Assembly: GCF_009455635.1 (NCBI RefSeq)
Contig: NZ_QPER01000001.1
Coordinates: 3,968,001-4,032,000, forward strand
Direction of reading: 5' to 3'
Length of the DNA stretch: 64,000 nt
From: Paraburkholderia agricolaris
Lineage (GTDB): Bacteria; Pseudomonadota; Gammaproteobacteria; Burkholderiales; Burkholderiaceae
Shown: positions 9,102 through 17,612 of the stretch, in pieces
How positions within the stretch are numbered: the first letter of the stretch is position 1
How the letters are laid out: each line of letters opens with the position of its first letter
Notes under the pieces: model-generated
What the model was told of the DNA's origin: nothing
What the model saw: only the letters and a program-made list of their open reading frames with translations
Databases searched by the model: none
Program-made: the position numbers and the translations under genes

Positions 9102-9997
9102 GGTTTTTTGCCTGCTCGGCAGGGGAGGTCTTCGCGACGCTTGTTGGTTTTATGCCGTTGGCTTTTTGGTTGATCTGGATTTTTGGATTTCCTTGCGGTG
9201 CTCGTTGTCTGCTCTGGTGTTGGTCTTTTGGCCTTTCCTTGCTTTGTTAGTGGTCTATTAGCGTTGCCCCTGTGCGGGGCGGCACCTACTTTTCTTTGCC
9301 TGCCGCAAAGAAAAGTAGGCAAAAGAAAGCGGCTCAAACCGCCAGCTCATAAGCGGGTCCCCCGCACAGTCGCGGTAGTGGTGCATCTGGAATCTGTCGC
9401 CCCGCACACTCCGCGCCGTTGACACAGGGCTCATCAGCTCCCACTCCGCACTGCGTGCGTCGCGGACGGGTCTGCCAGGGAAACCAGTGGGGTTGCTTCG
9501 CGCAGCGAGCAAGCCGCAACGGCTTACGCTGTTAAAAATTCGTCATCCGAATGAAATGAGGCCGGCGATAGAGGCTCACCAGGCACCGGCGGCCCGTACG
9601 AGATAATCGGTGTGTGCGAAACGTAGGCGGCGGTTTTATGAACTGGGTATCGGCGCGCGTAGCGCCGCCGGAGGTATGACTGCCTTGTCACTAAAGCGGA
9701 ATGTGCGAGGCGACAGATTCCAGATGCACCACTACCGTGGCTGTGCGGGGGACCCACTTAAGAATTAGCGGTTTGAGCCGCTTTCTCTTGCCTACTTCTC
9801 TTTGCGGCCGGCAAAGAGAAGTAGGTGCCGCCCCGCACAGGGGCAACGCTAATAGACCACTAACAAATCAAGGAAAGGCCAAAAGACCAGTAGGGCAACG
9901 CCAAACCAAACCACAAACCCAGCAAGGCACCGCCCAAACTCCAGATCAACAACAAAAAAGCGCCGCGAAGGCCCCCCCTGCCGGGCAGGCAAAAAAA
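9102..9997. repeat. Palindromic dispersed repeat element, copy 1
   Basis: An inverted-repeat element starting just after the AraC stop. The core arms are 9222-9414 and 9696-9889, nearly identical when one is reverse-complemented. Weaker pairing continues outward through a GATCTGG/CCAGATC pair (about 9172 and 9946) to a CCTGC-CGGCAGG motif with a poly-T or poly-A run (about 9102 and 9990). Each core arm contains its own 15-bp-stem hairpin (9285-9319 and 9791-9825). The central ~280 bases are not palindromic. Short open frames in the arms (for example one starting MSRFLLPTFLCGRQ) arise from the repeat and are not credible genes. No transposase is present. A second copy lies at 28342-29005. Confidence 0.85.
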
Positions 9998-10079
9998 ACC
10001 CCGCCAAAAACACCAAATTCAGCGCACACTACGTAACTGCTCCCTCGCGGAGGGACAAACGCCTATTGGGGAGCCCATC

Positions 10080-10220
10080 ATGGCAAAAGGTCAAATGCGC
10101 AGCAACCGCGAAGTAAAGAAACCGAAACAGGCCAAGAAACCTACACCGGCCACAACACCGTCGGGCGCGCCGCCGATCCGCGTTGCGCCAAGCAGCTCGG
10201 CAGCCCAGAAGAAGAACTAG
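10080..10220 (+). CDS. Conserved 46-residue basic protein (MAKGQ family)
   Basis: A small gene with a clear ribosome site (GGGGAG seven bases before ATG) encoding 46 residues. It is rich in Lys, Arg, Pro, Ala and Ser, starting MAKGQMRSNREVKKPKQ and ending QKKN. I recognise the start as that of a short uncharacterised protein common in Burkholderia and rhizobia. It has no membrane segment and is probably disordered. The function is unknown; its charge would suit binding to nucleic acid or ribosomes (speculation). It sits between the repeat element and a convergent MFS gene. A 7-bp GC-rich hairpin without a T-run follows at 10243-10263. Confidence 0.7.
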   Translation: MAKGQMRSNREVKKPKQAKKPTPATTPSGAPPIRVAPSSSAAQKKN

Positions 10221-10271
10221 GCAAGCACCAACCCGGCAGCAAGCCCGCCACCACCAGGCGGGCCTCAACCA

Positions 10272-11756
10272 TCACTTCGAAATATCCTCCAACGCAACAT
10301 CCCGCGTCTTCGGCCCAAGCGTTCCAATGGCCACCATCACCACCACCATCGCGCCCGAAATAAACACGAACACCCCATTCACACCAAAACGGCTCAAACA
10401 CCCCGCAATCACAAACGCGGAAAACATCGCCGAAAGCCGGCTCCACGAATAAACAAATCCCACCGCCCTCGCCCGAATACCAGTCGGAAATAGCTCGGCC
10501 TGATATGCGTGGTAGCTATACGAAATGATATTGCCCGCCAGCACCAGGCACACACCCAGGCTCACGAGCAATACCGTCTCCCGCGCCTGGCTGAACAGCA
10601 GCCCGCACACCACGTTCACCGCCGCCATGCAGATAATCACCGTCTTACGCTCGAAGCGGTCGGCAATCAGCATCCCCAGCAATGGTCCCAACGGCGCAGC
10701 AATCGCAATGACGCTCGCATACATCAAACTCGTCGTGACGGTAATGCCCTGCCTGATCAACAACGTCGGAATCCAGTTCGCGAAGCCGTAATAACCCATC
10801 GTCTGGAATACGTGGAAGATAATCAGCATCAGCGTGCGCTTGCGATACGGCGGCATCAGCAGATCGCGAAACGCCGCACGCGCACGCACCGGTTCGGGCA
10901 ACGCCGGCTCCGGCAAAGGCCGTCCATATTCCCGTTCGACGCGCGCTTCAAGCCGCTTCATCACCGCGTCGGCTTCCTCGATGCGGCCCTTCTGCGCGAG
11001 CCAGCGCGGGCTCTCCGGCAAACGCCGGCGAATCCACCACACCACGATCGCGCCCACCACGCCGGTCAGCACAACCAGACGCCAGCCGTCGAGACCGAAG
11101 TAACGGTGCGGCACCAGCAAGTACGATAGAAACGCCACGATCGGTACCGCGCAGAAACCGACGGCCTGCGAAAAGGCCGATGCGCGACCGCGCACGTGCT
11201 TCGGCACGAGCTCGGAGATGTACGTGCCGATCGTCACGATCTCCACCCCAATACCGATCCCCGCGATGAAGCGCCAGAGGTTCAACCCGAGCGCCGTATC
11301 CTGGAACGCCATGACGACGTTGGCCGCGGTGTACCAGAGCAACGACCAGGTGAAGATCGCGCGCCGCCCGAAACGGTCGGCGAGAAAACCGCATGCCGCC
11401 GTGCCAATGAACAGGCCGGCAAACAACGCCGCGATGAAGCTCGCTACGCCACTCGTGCCGAACAAACCATGCATCGTCGCGGTGAGAATGCCGCTACGCA
11501 CGAGACCCGGCGCGATGTAGCCGGAGAACATCAGGTCGTACAGCTCGAAGAAAAGCCCGAGGCTCAACAGCATCACCAATTGCCAGATCGAGCGCGTGGC
11601 GGGCAGGCGGTCGAGCCGCGCGGAAATGCGCGCACCGTCCAGCGCGATCTCTTCAGCGCGGCCGCCCGCCGATGCGCCGGCGTCTGAAGGCAAACCACCC
11701 AGCGCGCCGGCATCGCCAACCGCTGTCGCATATACCGCATGCTTCGACGATTTCAT
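10272..11756 (-). CDS. MFS transporter, sugar-porter-like organic acid carrier
   Basis: A 494-residue, 12-helix major facilitator. Signatures include the helix 2-3 loop ADRFGRRAIF, PESPRWLAQKGR after helix 6, and ADRFERKTVI in the second half, as in the sugar porter/NiaP-like branch. An in-frame start at 11825 would add 23 residues without a family match; the ATG at 11756 has GGAGA seven bases upstream and is preferred. It lies 91 bases after the CoA-transferase gene in the same direction, so it probably imports the acid that this enzyme activates. Its 3' part is strongly G+T-rich on the coding strand. Confidence 0.85.
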   Translation of the reverse strand: MKSSKHAVYATAVGDAGALGGLPSDAGASAGGRAEEIALDGARISARLDRLPATRSIWQLVMLLSLGLFFELYDLMFSGYIAPGLVRSGILTATMHGLFGTSGVASFIAALFAGLFIGTAACGFLADRFGRRAIFTWSLLWYTAANVVMAFQDTALGLNLWRFIAGIGIGVEIVTIGTYISELVPKHVRGRASAFSQAVGFCAVPIVAFLSYLLVPHRYFGLDGWRLVVLTGVVGAIVVWWIRRRLPESPRWLAQKGRIEEADAVMKRLEARVEREYGRPLPEPALPEPVRARAAFRDLLMPPYRKRTLMLIIFHVFQTMGYYGFANWIPTLLIRQGITVTTSLMYASVIAIAAPLGPLLGMLIADRFERKTVIICMAAVNVVCGLLFSQARETVLLVSLGVCLVLAGNIISYSYHAYQAELFPTGIRARAVGFVYSWSRLSAMFSAFVIAGCLSRFGVNGVFVFISGAMVVVMVAIGTLGPKTRDVALEDISK

Positions 11757-11847
11757 CGTCTGTCTCCATGATTTCCGGTCTGATGCCGGATGAGATTGAT
11801 CGACTACGTTCCATGCAACGAGCACCCGCTGCCTCGCACCATCACGC

Positions 11848-13104
11848 TCACGCAGCTTCTCGCGGCACCTGCGCCGCGCCGCCGCCCAACGCCGTGATCT
11901 GCGCCTCGTCGTAGCCCAAACCGCGTAGTACGTCGGCGGTGTGCTCGCCGATCTTTGCGATCGGCTGGCGCGGTTGCAAACGCGCGCCGTCCATCGAAAT
12001 CGGCAACAGGGGCATCGCGGTTTCGCTGCCGTCGTCGAGGGTCAATCGCGCAAGACCTCCGCTCTCGTTCAGGTGCGGATCGTCGAACAGGTCTTCGGGT
12101 TTCGTGATCGACGCGAAGGGAATGTGGTCGCGTTCGAACAACGGCACAAGCGCGGCGCCTTCGAAGCGGCTCAAGGTTTCGCCGAGCGTCTGCAGCAGCC
12201 ACTCGCGCGCCAGCACGCGGTCGTTGTTGGTTGCAAGGCGCGAGTCGGCCAGCAGGTCGGCACGGTCGAGAATCGCGCACAGCGCGCGCCACTGCCCATC
12301 ACCGGTGGCGGCGATAAACATCTGCTCGTCGTTGGCAAGCCGGAACACGTCGTAGACCGCCCATGCGCTGATGCGCTCGGGCATCGGTGCAGCAGCCACA
12401 CCGGTCGCGGCGAACTGCTGCATGTGCTGCGCGGACAGCAGCACGCAGTTTTCGAACAGCGCGCTCTGCACTTCCTTGCCGCGCCCGCTCGTATGCCGCT
12501 CGTGCAACGCCGCAAGCACGCCGATCGCGCCGAACATGCCGCCCATGATGTCGTTGACCGAACTGCCCGCCCGCAACGGACGGCCTACCGGCCCAGTCAT
12601 GTAGGCGAGGCCGGCCATCATCTGCACGACTTCGTCCAGCGCAAGACGGTGTTCGTACGGACCGTTCAGAAAACCTTTGTGCGAGACGTAAATCAGCCTG
12701 GGATTGCGTTCGCGCAGCGACGCATAATCGAGACCCAGGCTCGCCATGCGGCCCGGCTTGAAGTTCTCGACGAATACGTCCGCGGTATCGACCAGCTTGT
12801 GCAGCGCGGCCAGCCCCGCTTCGCTATCGAGGTCGAGCGCGACACTCTTCTTGTTGCGATTGAAGGTGCGAAAAAAGCCCGCACCCGTGCCAAGCAAACG
12901 GCGCGTACCGTCGCCGCGCGGCGGTTCGACCTTGATGACTTCGGCGCCGAGGTCGCCGAGAATCATCCCGCAGGTCGGCCCCATCACCATATGCGACAAC
13001 TCGACCACGCGAATGCCCGCCAGCGGCAACGCGCCCTGTTGCTCCGCCAGAGAAGCGGATGCGGAAGTGGTCGAAGAAACGGGAGCGGAAGAAGCTGAAG
13101 TCAT
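11848..13104 (-). CDS. Type III CoA-transferase (CaiB/BaiF family)
   Basis: A 418-residue family III CoA-transferase. The N-terminal LPLAGIRVVELSHMVMGPTCGMILGDLGAEVIKVEPP is the family signature, and the aspartate of the GSSVNDIMGG segment is in the position of the catalytic Asp. These enzymes move CoA between a donor such as succinyl-CoA and an organic acid through an aspartyl-CoA anhydride. Its ATG overlaps the stop of the lyase gene (ATGA), so the two are translationally coupled. An acid activated by this enzyme and cleaved by the lyase is the natural reading. Confidence 0.9.
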   Translation of the reverse strand: MTSASSAPVSSTTSASASLAEQQGALPLAGIRVVELSHMVMGPTCGMILGDLGAEVIKVEPPRGDGTRRLLGTGAGFFRTFNRNKKSVALDLDSEAGLAALHKLVDTADVFVENFKPGRMASLGLDYASLRERNPRLIYVSHKGFLNGPYEHRLALDEVVQMMAGLAYMTGPVGRPLRAGSSVNDIMGGMFGAIGVLAALHERHTSGRGKEVQSALFENCVLLSAQHMQQFAATGVAAAPMPERISAWAVYDVFRLANDEQMFIAATGDGQWRALCAILDRADLLADSRLATNNDRVLAREWLLQTLGETLSRFEGAALVPLFERDHIPFASITKPEDLFDDPHLNESGGLARLTLDDGSETAMPLLPISMDGARLQPRQPIAKIGEHTADVLRGLGYDEAQITALGGGAAQVPREAA

Positions 13105-14078
13105 TGCAACACCTGTGAGTCGGAAGGTTCGATACGTTGCGTCTGGGCGCTGAATTGCTTCGGCAAACCGGCTCGCGCCAGATAGCCGTACAGCGGTTCG
13201 CCGGGTAGCGCGTCGGCGAGAATGTCGCGCGAGGCGATGAGTCGGGTGAGGTCGATGCCGGTGTCGTAGCCCATGCTGTCGAGCATGAACACAAGGTCTT
13301 CGGTGTTCACATTGCCGGTTGCGCCCGGCGCATGCGGGCAGCCACCGAGACCGGCCAGCGACGCGTCGAATTCACGGATACCGTGCTGCAGCGCGATCAG
13401 CGTATTCGCGAGACCGAGGCCGCGCGTGTCGTGGAAATGCAGCGAGCGCAACTTGCTTCCCGCAACCGCTCGCACCAGTTCGATGATCTCGCCCACCTGG
13501 CGCGGCGCCGCTTCACCCGTGGTGTCGCCGAGTGCAATGGCATCGGCGCCGGCCTGCAACGCGGCGCGCGCAATCTGCTCGATGTCGGTATAGGGCACCG
13601 CGCCTTGCATCGTGCAGCCGAACACGGTCGACAATCCCGCAATCAGCTCCACGCGCCGCGCGTTTGCACTAGCCGCGCTATCGATCAGCTCGCGCATCGC
13701 GGCAAACGATTCGATCATCTCAGCGGGTGTCTTGCGAACATTGGCAAGGCTATGCGCCGTACTCACCGAAATCGGCGCGACGATCCGATGCACACCGGAC
13801 GCGAGCGCGCGTTGTGCGCCCTTCAGGTTCGGCACCAACGCCGTCACGATCAGATCGCCGTAGGTCAGCGCGTGGGCGATCACGTCCTCGGCGTCGGCCA
13901 TTTGCGGCAGCAGCTTCGCCGGCACAAACGACGCGACTTCCATGTGCCGCACGCCGGCGGCATAGGCCGCGTCGATCCAGCGTCGCTTGAATTCGGTGGG
14001 CATCGTGCGCGCAATGCTTTGCAGGCCGTCGCGCATGCCGACTTCGGTCACGACGACGCGCTCGTGGGTGTCACTCAT
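13101..14078 (-). CDS. Hydroxymethylglutaryl-CoA lyase-like enzyme
   Basis: A 325-residue DRE-TIM metallolyase. Visible signatures are VGMRDGLQ near the start (metal-binding Asp), the LHFHDTRGLGLAN metal-ligand His pair, and GLGGCPHAPGATGNVNTED, which is the HMG-CoA lyase motif with the catalytic cysteine. It cleaves a 3-hydroxy-3-methylglutaryl-CoA-type substrate into acetyl-CoA plus a ketoacid. Leucine-degradation lyases usually sit with liu or mcc genes. Here the partner is a CoA-transferase and an importer, which points to use of an external dicarboxylic acid instead. The upstream region holds two adjacent GGTCTTGAATC copies (about 14079-14102) and no good ribosome site. Confidence 0.88.
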   Translation of the reverse strand: MSDTHERVVVTEVGMRDGLQSIARTMPTEFKRRWIDAAYAAGVRHMEVASFVPAKLLPQMADAEDVIAHALTYGDLIVTALVPNLKGAQRALASGVHRIVAPISVSTAHSLANVRKTPAEMIESFAAMRELIDSAASANARRVELIAGLSTVFGCTMQGAVPYTDIEQIARAALQAGADAIALGDTTGEAAPRQVGEIIELVRAVAGSKLRSLHFHDTRGLGLANTLIALQHGIREFDASLAGLGGCPHAPGATGNVNTEDLVFMLDSMGYDTGIDLTRLIASRDILADALPGEPLYGYLARAGLPKQFSAQTQRIEPSDSQVLQ

Positions 14079-14298
14079 GGTCTTGAATCCCGGTCTTGAA
14101 TCTTGCGTGGAGGGCAGGGAAAGAAGTTGCTGAGCGACAGCGTGCCCGCGCGCGGCCGCGCGGCAAAGTCTGCGTTGACGACGCTCTCCATCGCCGCTCG
14201 CGATGGCGGCTCAGGCAAGCGGGACGGGCATGCGCCGTCGCAAAGGGAAAACCCTTAAGGACTTGTCAGAAGGTGTTCAGGCCGCGTTCAACCCGCGC

Positions 14299-15192
14299 TC
14301 AGGCGAGGCGCAGCAGATGGTCGAGCAAATTCGACGCCGCCAATGTCAGCGTCTTCCGGTCGCGCATGCAGATCACGAAGCGCCGCTCGGCCCATGCTTC
14401 GCTCAACGGCACGGCGGCAATGCCGTACTCATCGGCGGCATGCCGGGGCAATGCCTCGCGTGGCAGGATCGCGACGGCAAGGCCCGCCTGGATAAAACGA
14501 TAGGCGGCGTCGAAGGTCGATACGTAGGTTCGGTAATTGAGCTCGCGGCCTTTTTCTACCGCAATGCGCTGCATCAGCGCGTTCATCGAGGCGTTCGACG
14601 CAAGCCCGAGATGGTCGAACGCCAGGGTCTGCTCAAAGCCGATTGCGGCCTCGCCGGCCAGCGGATGTTCGCGCGGCACGAGTAGCGCGAGATGATCGGA
14701 GCGATACTGCAGCACATCGAGATTGCCCATTGGCACCGAGTCGCGGCAGATGCCGAGATCGGCCACGCCCTCTTCCAGACCGCGCACGATCTCGGTGCTG
14801 ACGCGCTCTTCGACATCGACGCGAATCTGCGGATTGGCCTTCAGAAACACCGACAGCGCCTCCGGCAAAAACTCGACCATCGACGACACATTCGCCAGCA
14901 CCCGTACATGACCGCGAGCACCGGCCGCGTATTCGCTGAGCTCGGCCTGCAGGCGTTCGTGGCCACGCATGATGAGCCGCGCGTGCCTGAGCAGCGCCTC
15001 GCCGGCGGCGGTCGCGCGCACGCCGCGCTGGCTGCGCGAGAGCAGCGCGACGTCGACCAGCGCTTCGAGATCGGCAAGCCGCTTGCTGACCGCGGACGGC
15101 GCAATGAACTCGCGTTCGGCTGCGCGCGCGATCGTGCCTTCCTCGCAGACGGCGATAAACAGGCGCAGCGTCACCTGATCGATTTGCCACAT
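14299..15192 (-). CDS. LysR-family regulator of the CoA-transferase/lyase operon
   Basis: A 297-residue LysR-type regulator. A winged helix at residues 5-65 (FIAVCEEGTIARAAEREFIAPSAVSKRLADLE) is followed by a two-lobe effector domain (VEEFLPEAL-like strand, PREHPLAGE, AILPREALP). It is encoded just upstream of, and in the same direction as, the lyase and CoA-transferase, with a 220-base gap that should carry the operon promoter. It most likely responds to the acid or its CoA ester (inference). Confidence 0.9.
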   Translation of the reverse strand: MWQIDQVTLRLFIAVCEEGTIARAAEREFIAPSAVSKRLADLEALVDVALLSRSQRGVRATAAGEALLRHARLIMRGHERLQAELSEYAAGARGHVRVLANVSSMVEFLPEALSVFLKANPQIRVDVEERVSTEIVRGLEEGVADLGICRDSVPMGNLDVLQYRSDHLALLVPREHPLAGEAAIGFEQTLAFDHLGLASNASMNALMQRIAVEKGRELNYRTYVSTFDAAYRFIQAGLAVAILPREALPRHAADEYGIAAVPLSEAWAERRFVICMRDRKTLTLAASNLLDHLLRLA

Positions 15193-15371
15193 GAAAGGGC
15201 GTGCCCTGGGTGTTTGGAGTGGGAAAATTATGCCCGAGGAACGCGGCGGGCAGCTTGCCCGGGATTTTCGGTCCGACTATCCTTGTGAACGCGCCGGCCA
15301 GACGCCTGCCCGCACACGAGAAGCGCAGCGCGCGGCCCACCACCGAACAGAACAACCCATAAAGGCTTTCC

Positions 15372-16025
15372 ATGTCCACCGCCAGTCTCTTCGTCACCTC
15401 CGCCGGTGTCGGCCTCGCGATTGCCGCACCGGTCGGCCCGATGGGCATGCTGTGCATTCGCCGCACGCTGACGGGCGGCCCGCGCGCGGGGCTCGCGATC
15501 GGCTTCGGCATTGCCACCGGCGACGCGGTTTACGGCCTGATCGCGGCGCTCGGTCTGGTCGGCATTTCGCAGTTCATGCTGGCCTACGACCGGCCCTTGC
15601 ATCTGGTCGCCGGCCTGTTCCTGCTGTACCTAGGCGTGCGCACGCTGTTACAGAAAGCTCCCGCCGAAGCAGCCAACGGCAATGGCGGCAGCGACGCTAA
15701 CGGCAAACTCGCCCAGGTGGGCCGCGCCGGCGCGCTGCGCGCGTATGCGAGTTCCCTGCTGCTCACGCTGACCAATCCGCAAACCGTCATCATGTTCGCC
15801 GCGCTGTTCACAACGCTCGCACCGCGTGGGGCGTTTTCATCGAGCATCGCGTTGACCACGGTCGGCGGCGTGTTTTGCGGTTCGATCGCGTGGTGGTGTT
15901 TTCTCGTGACGGTGGTGTCGCTCGCGCGTCATGCGATCGGCAGCAAGTTGCGCGTCGCGATCGACCGGATCGTTGGATTCACGCTGGCGGCATTCGGTAT
16001 CGTCGAAATTCGCCGCGCGCTTTGA
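15372..16025 (+). CDS. LysE-family amino acid exporter
   Basis: A 217-residue membrane protein with about six hydrophobic segments. The N-terminal GLAIAAPVGPMGMLCIRRTLTGG is the LysE/RhtB signature with the conserved PxGP, and LTLTNPQTVIMFAALF is the second conserved block. It exports an amino acid or related metabolite by proton antiport; the substrate is not predictable. It is divergent from the LysR gene. A poly-Ala/Asn loop near residues 95-115 is unusual but falls in the variable cytoplasmic loop. Confidence 0.88.
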   Translation: MSTASLFVTSAGVGLAIAAPVGPMGMLCIRRTLTGGPRAGLAIGFGIATGDAVYGLIAALGLVGISQFMLAYDRPLHLVAGLFLLYLGVRTLLQKAPAEAANGNGGSDANGKLAQVGRAGALRAYASSLLLTLTNPQTVIMFAALFTTLAPRGAFSSSIALTTVGGVFCGSIAWWCFLVTVVSLARHAIGSKLRVAIDRIVGFTLAAFGIVEIRRAL

Positions 16026-16203
16026 GTGGGGTTTAAGGCCTGGCGGCGCGCTTCATACGCAAGCGCGGCAGTTTTGCGACAATAGCGGCTTTCGCCGTGC
16101 CGCCACGCGCCTGCCGCCGACCTTCGCCGACACTCGAAGGCCGGTGCGCGCCGGCCTTGCCGCCTGATCCGTCCAACCCACCCGACCGTCACCGGTCCGC
16201 TCA

Positions 16204-16992
16204 ATGGCTCTTCCCCACATCGATCTGCTGTACTCCGTCTCCGGCCTGTTCGTCGGCTTCCTGGTCGGACTGACGGGTGTCGGCGGCGGCTCGCTGATGA
16301 CGCCGATCCTGGTTCTGCTGTTCAACGTGCATCCGGCTACCGCGGTCGGCACCGATCTGCTGTACGCGGCCGCCACCAAGGCAACGGGCACGCTGGTGCA
16401 CGGCCTGAAAGGCTCCGTCGACTGGCAGATCACACTGCGTCTCGCGGCCGGCAGCGTACCGGCCGCCACCCTCACCTTGATCCTGCTGCATCGGTACGGG
16501 ATGGATACGCCGGGCGCGAGCCGGCTGATCCAGATCGTGCTCGGCGCCGCGCTGCTCGTCACCGCCGTGGCGCTGGTCTTCCGTCCGCAACTCGCGGCGC
16601 TCGGCGCGCGCCGTCAGCGCGCCCCGCGGCAAGGCCGTACGCTCGCGCTCACCATGCTGACCGGCGCGGTGCTGGGCGTGCTGGTGTCGCTGACTTCGGT
16701 GGGGGCAGGCGCCATCGGCGTGACGGTGTTGCTGCTGCTCTATCCGTTGCTGCCGACCACCCGCATCGTCGGCTCCGACATCGCGCATGCGGTGCCGCTC
16801 ACACTGCTCGCAGGCGCGGGGCATTGGCTGCTGGGTTCGATCGACTGGTCGATGCTGCTGTCGCTGCTGGTAGGCTCATTGCCCGGTATCGCGGTCGGCA
16901 GTTATCTGTCGTCAAAGGCGCCGGACGCGCTGCTGCGCAACGTGCTCGCCGCCACGCTTACGCTGGTCGGCGTGCGCCTCGTGCTGGCATAA
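16204..16992 (+). CDS. TauE/SafE-family sulfite or sulfonate exporter
   Basis: A 262-residue inner-membrane protein with about eight helices and the two-fold repeat of the TauE/SafE (DUF81) family. Each half has a glycine-rich signature: VGLTGVGGGSLMTPIL in the first and LTSVGAGAIGVTVLLLL in the second. Members export sulfite, sulfoacetate or other small anions. No sulfur-metabolism gene is adjacent, so the substrate is open. The ATG has no strong ribosome site. Confidence 0.88.
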   Translation: MALPHIDLLYSVSGLFVGFLVGLTGVGGGSLMTPILVLLFNVHPATAVGTDLLYAAATKATGTLVHGLKGSVDWQITLRLAAGSVPAATLTLILLHRYGMDTPGASRLIQIVLGAALLVTAVALVFRPQLAALGARRQRAPRQGRTLALTMLTGAVLGVLVSLTSVGAGAIGVTVLLLLYPLLPTTRIVGSDIAHAVPLTLLAGAGHWLLGSIDWSMLLSLLVGSLPGIAVGSYLSSKAPDALLRNVLAATLTLVGVRLVLA

Positions 16993-17044
16993 AGCGGACA
17001 TAGAGCGGACATAAAGCGGCGGCCCTGACGGGCCGCTTCTGCTT

Positions 17045-17293
17045 CTATTTGAAGAACCGGCAGGTCAGATCGGATTCGAACTGCTTGACCCATTGGCCAC
17101 GCTGGTCCGGATAGGATTGTGTCCAGCCGCCGCGGCGAACCGTGACGAGGCGCTCATGCGGAGCGTCGCCCGGATTCAGGCGGGCGCTGATGTCGAAATG
17201 CACCGGCGCAAAGCCGTGCCGTGCGCATACCAGTTCGAAAGCCGCCCGATCGCCGATAGGCAGATCGGTGTAGCGCAAAAGCGTGATGTCCAT
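17045..17293 (-). CDS. Small conserved hypothetical protein
   Basis: An 82-residue protein of unrecognised family. I chose ATG 17293 because GGGAG lies eight bases upstream; the frame is open back to 17398 but the extension is Arg-rich and non-conserved in character. It has no signal peptide or membrane helix. It contains many aromatic and charged residues (FDISARLNPGD, RRGGWTQSYPDQRGQW) and looks like a small folded cytosolic domain. No function is assigned. Confidence 0.6.
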   Translation of the reverse strand: MDITLLRYTDLPIGDRAAFELVCARHGFAPVHFDISARLNPGDAPHERLVTVRRGGWTQSYPDQRGQWVKQFESDLTCRFFK

Positions 17294-17451
17294 GGCGAAG
17301 GCTCCCGTTTCCCTCACATCACAGTACGCTTCATGACGCGTTAATTGTGTGTCGCAGCGCACGCAAGGGCCGTTGCGGCGCCGGCGTTCGACCCGCAACG
17401 GGTCTAAGCCATCATCACCGCTTTAAAAATAATCGCCACGAAAAATAAAGC

Positions 17452-17482
17452 GAAAAAAAGGCTCCGGGTATTCGCCGGAGCC
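17452..17482 (-). terminator. Intrinsic terminator of the BON-domain gene
   Basis: Read on the minus strand, an 8-bp GGCTCCGG/CCGGAGCC stem with a seven-base loop is followed by seven T residues. It lies downstream of the BON gene (stop at 17613), with about 130 bases of untranslated sequence between. Confidence 0.85.
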
Positions 17483-17612
17483 CTTGCACTGGCATGCCTC
17501 AGAATGGCGCATAACGATATGGAATCGCCGACACCCTCCGATACAGCTTCGTGCGCCAGTTGCAAACTGCTGGTGCCAGGCCGCCTGATGCGGCCTGCCG
17601 ATTGCAACTGTC

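Noticed and set aside
8966..9337. Short frames starting MSRFLLPTFLCGRQ and relatives in both repeat elements (also 9701-10036, 28225-28545, 28858-29070)
   Set aside because: The same peptide arises from the inverted-repeat arm in each copy and orientation, without ribosome sites; it is explained by the repeat.
9102..9997. The palindromic element as an insertion sequence or group II intron
   Set aside because: No transposase or reverse transcriptase frame, no obvious target-site duplication, and centres that differ between copies.
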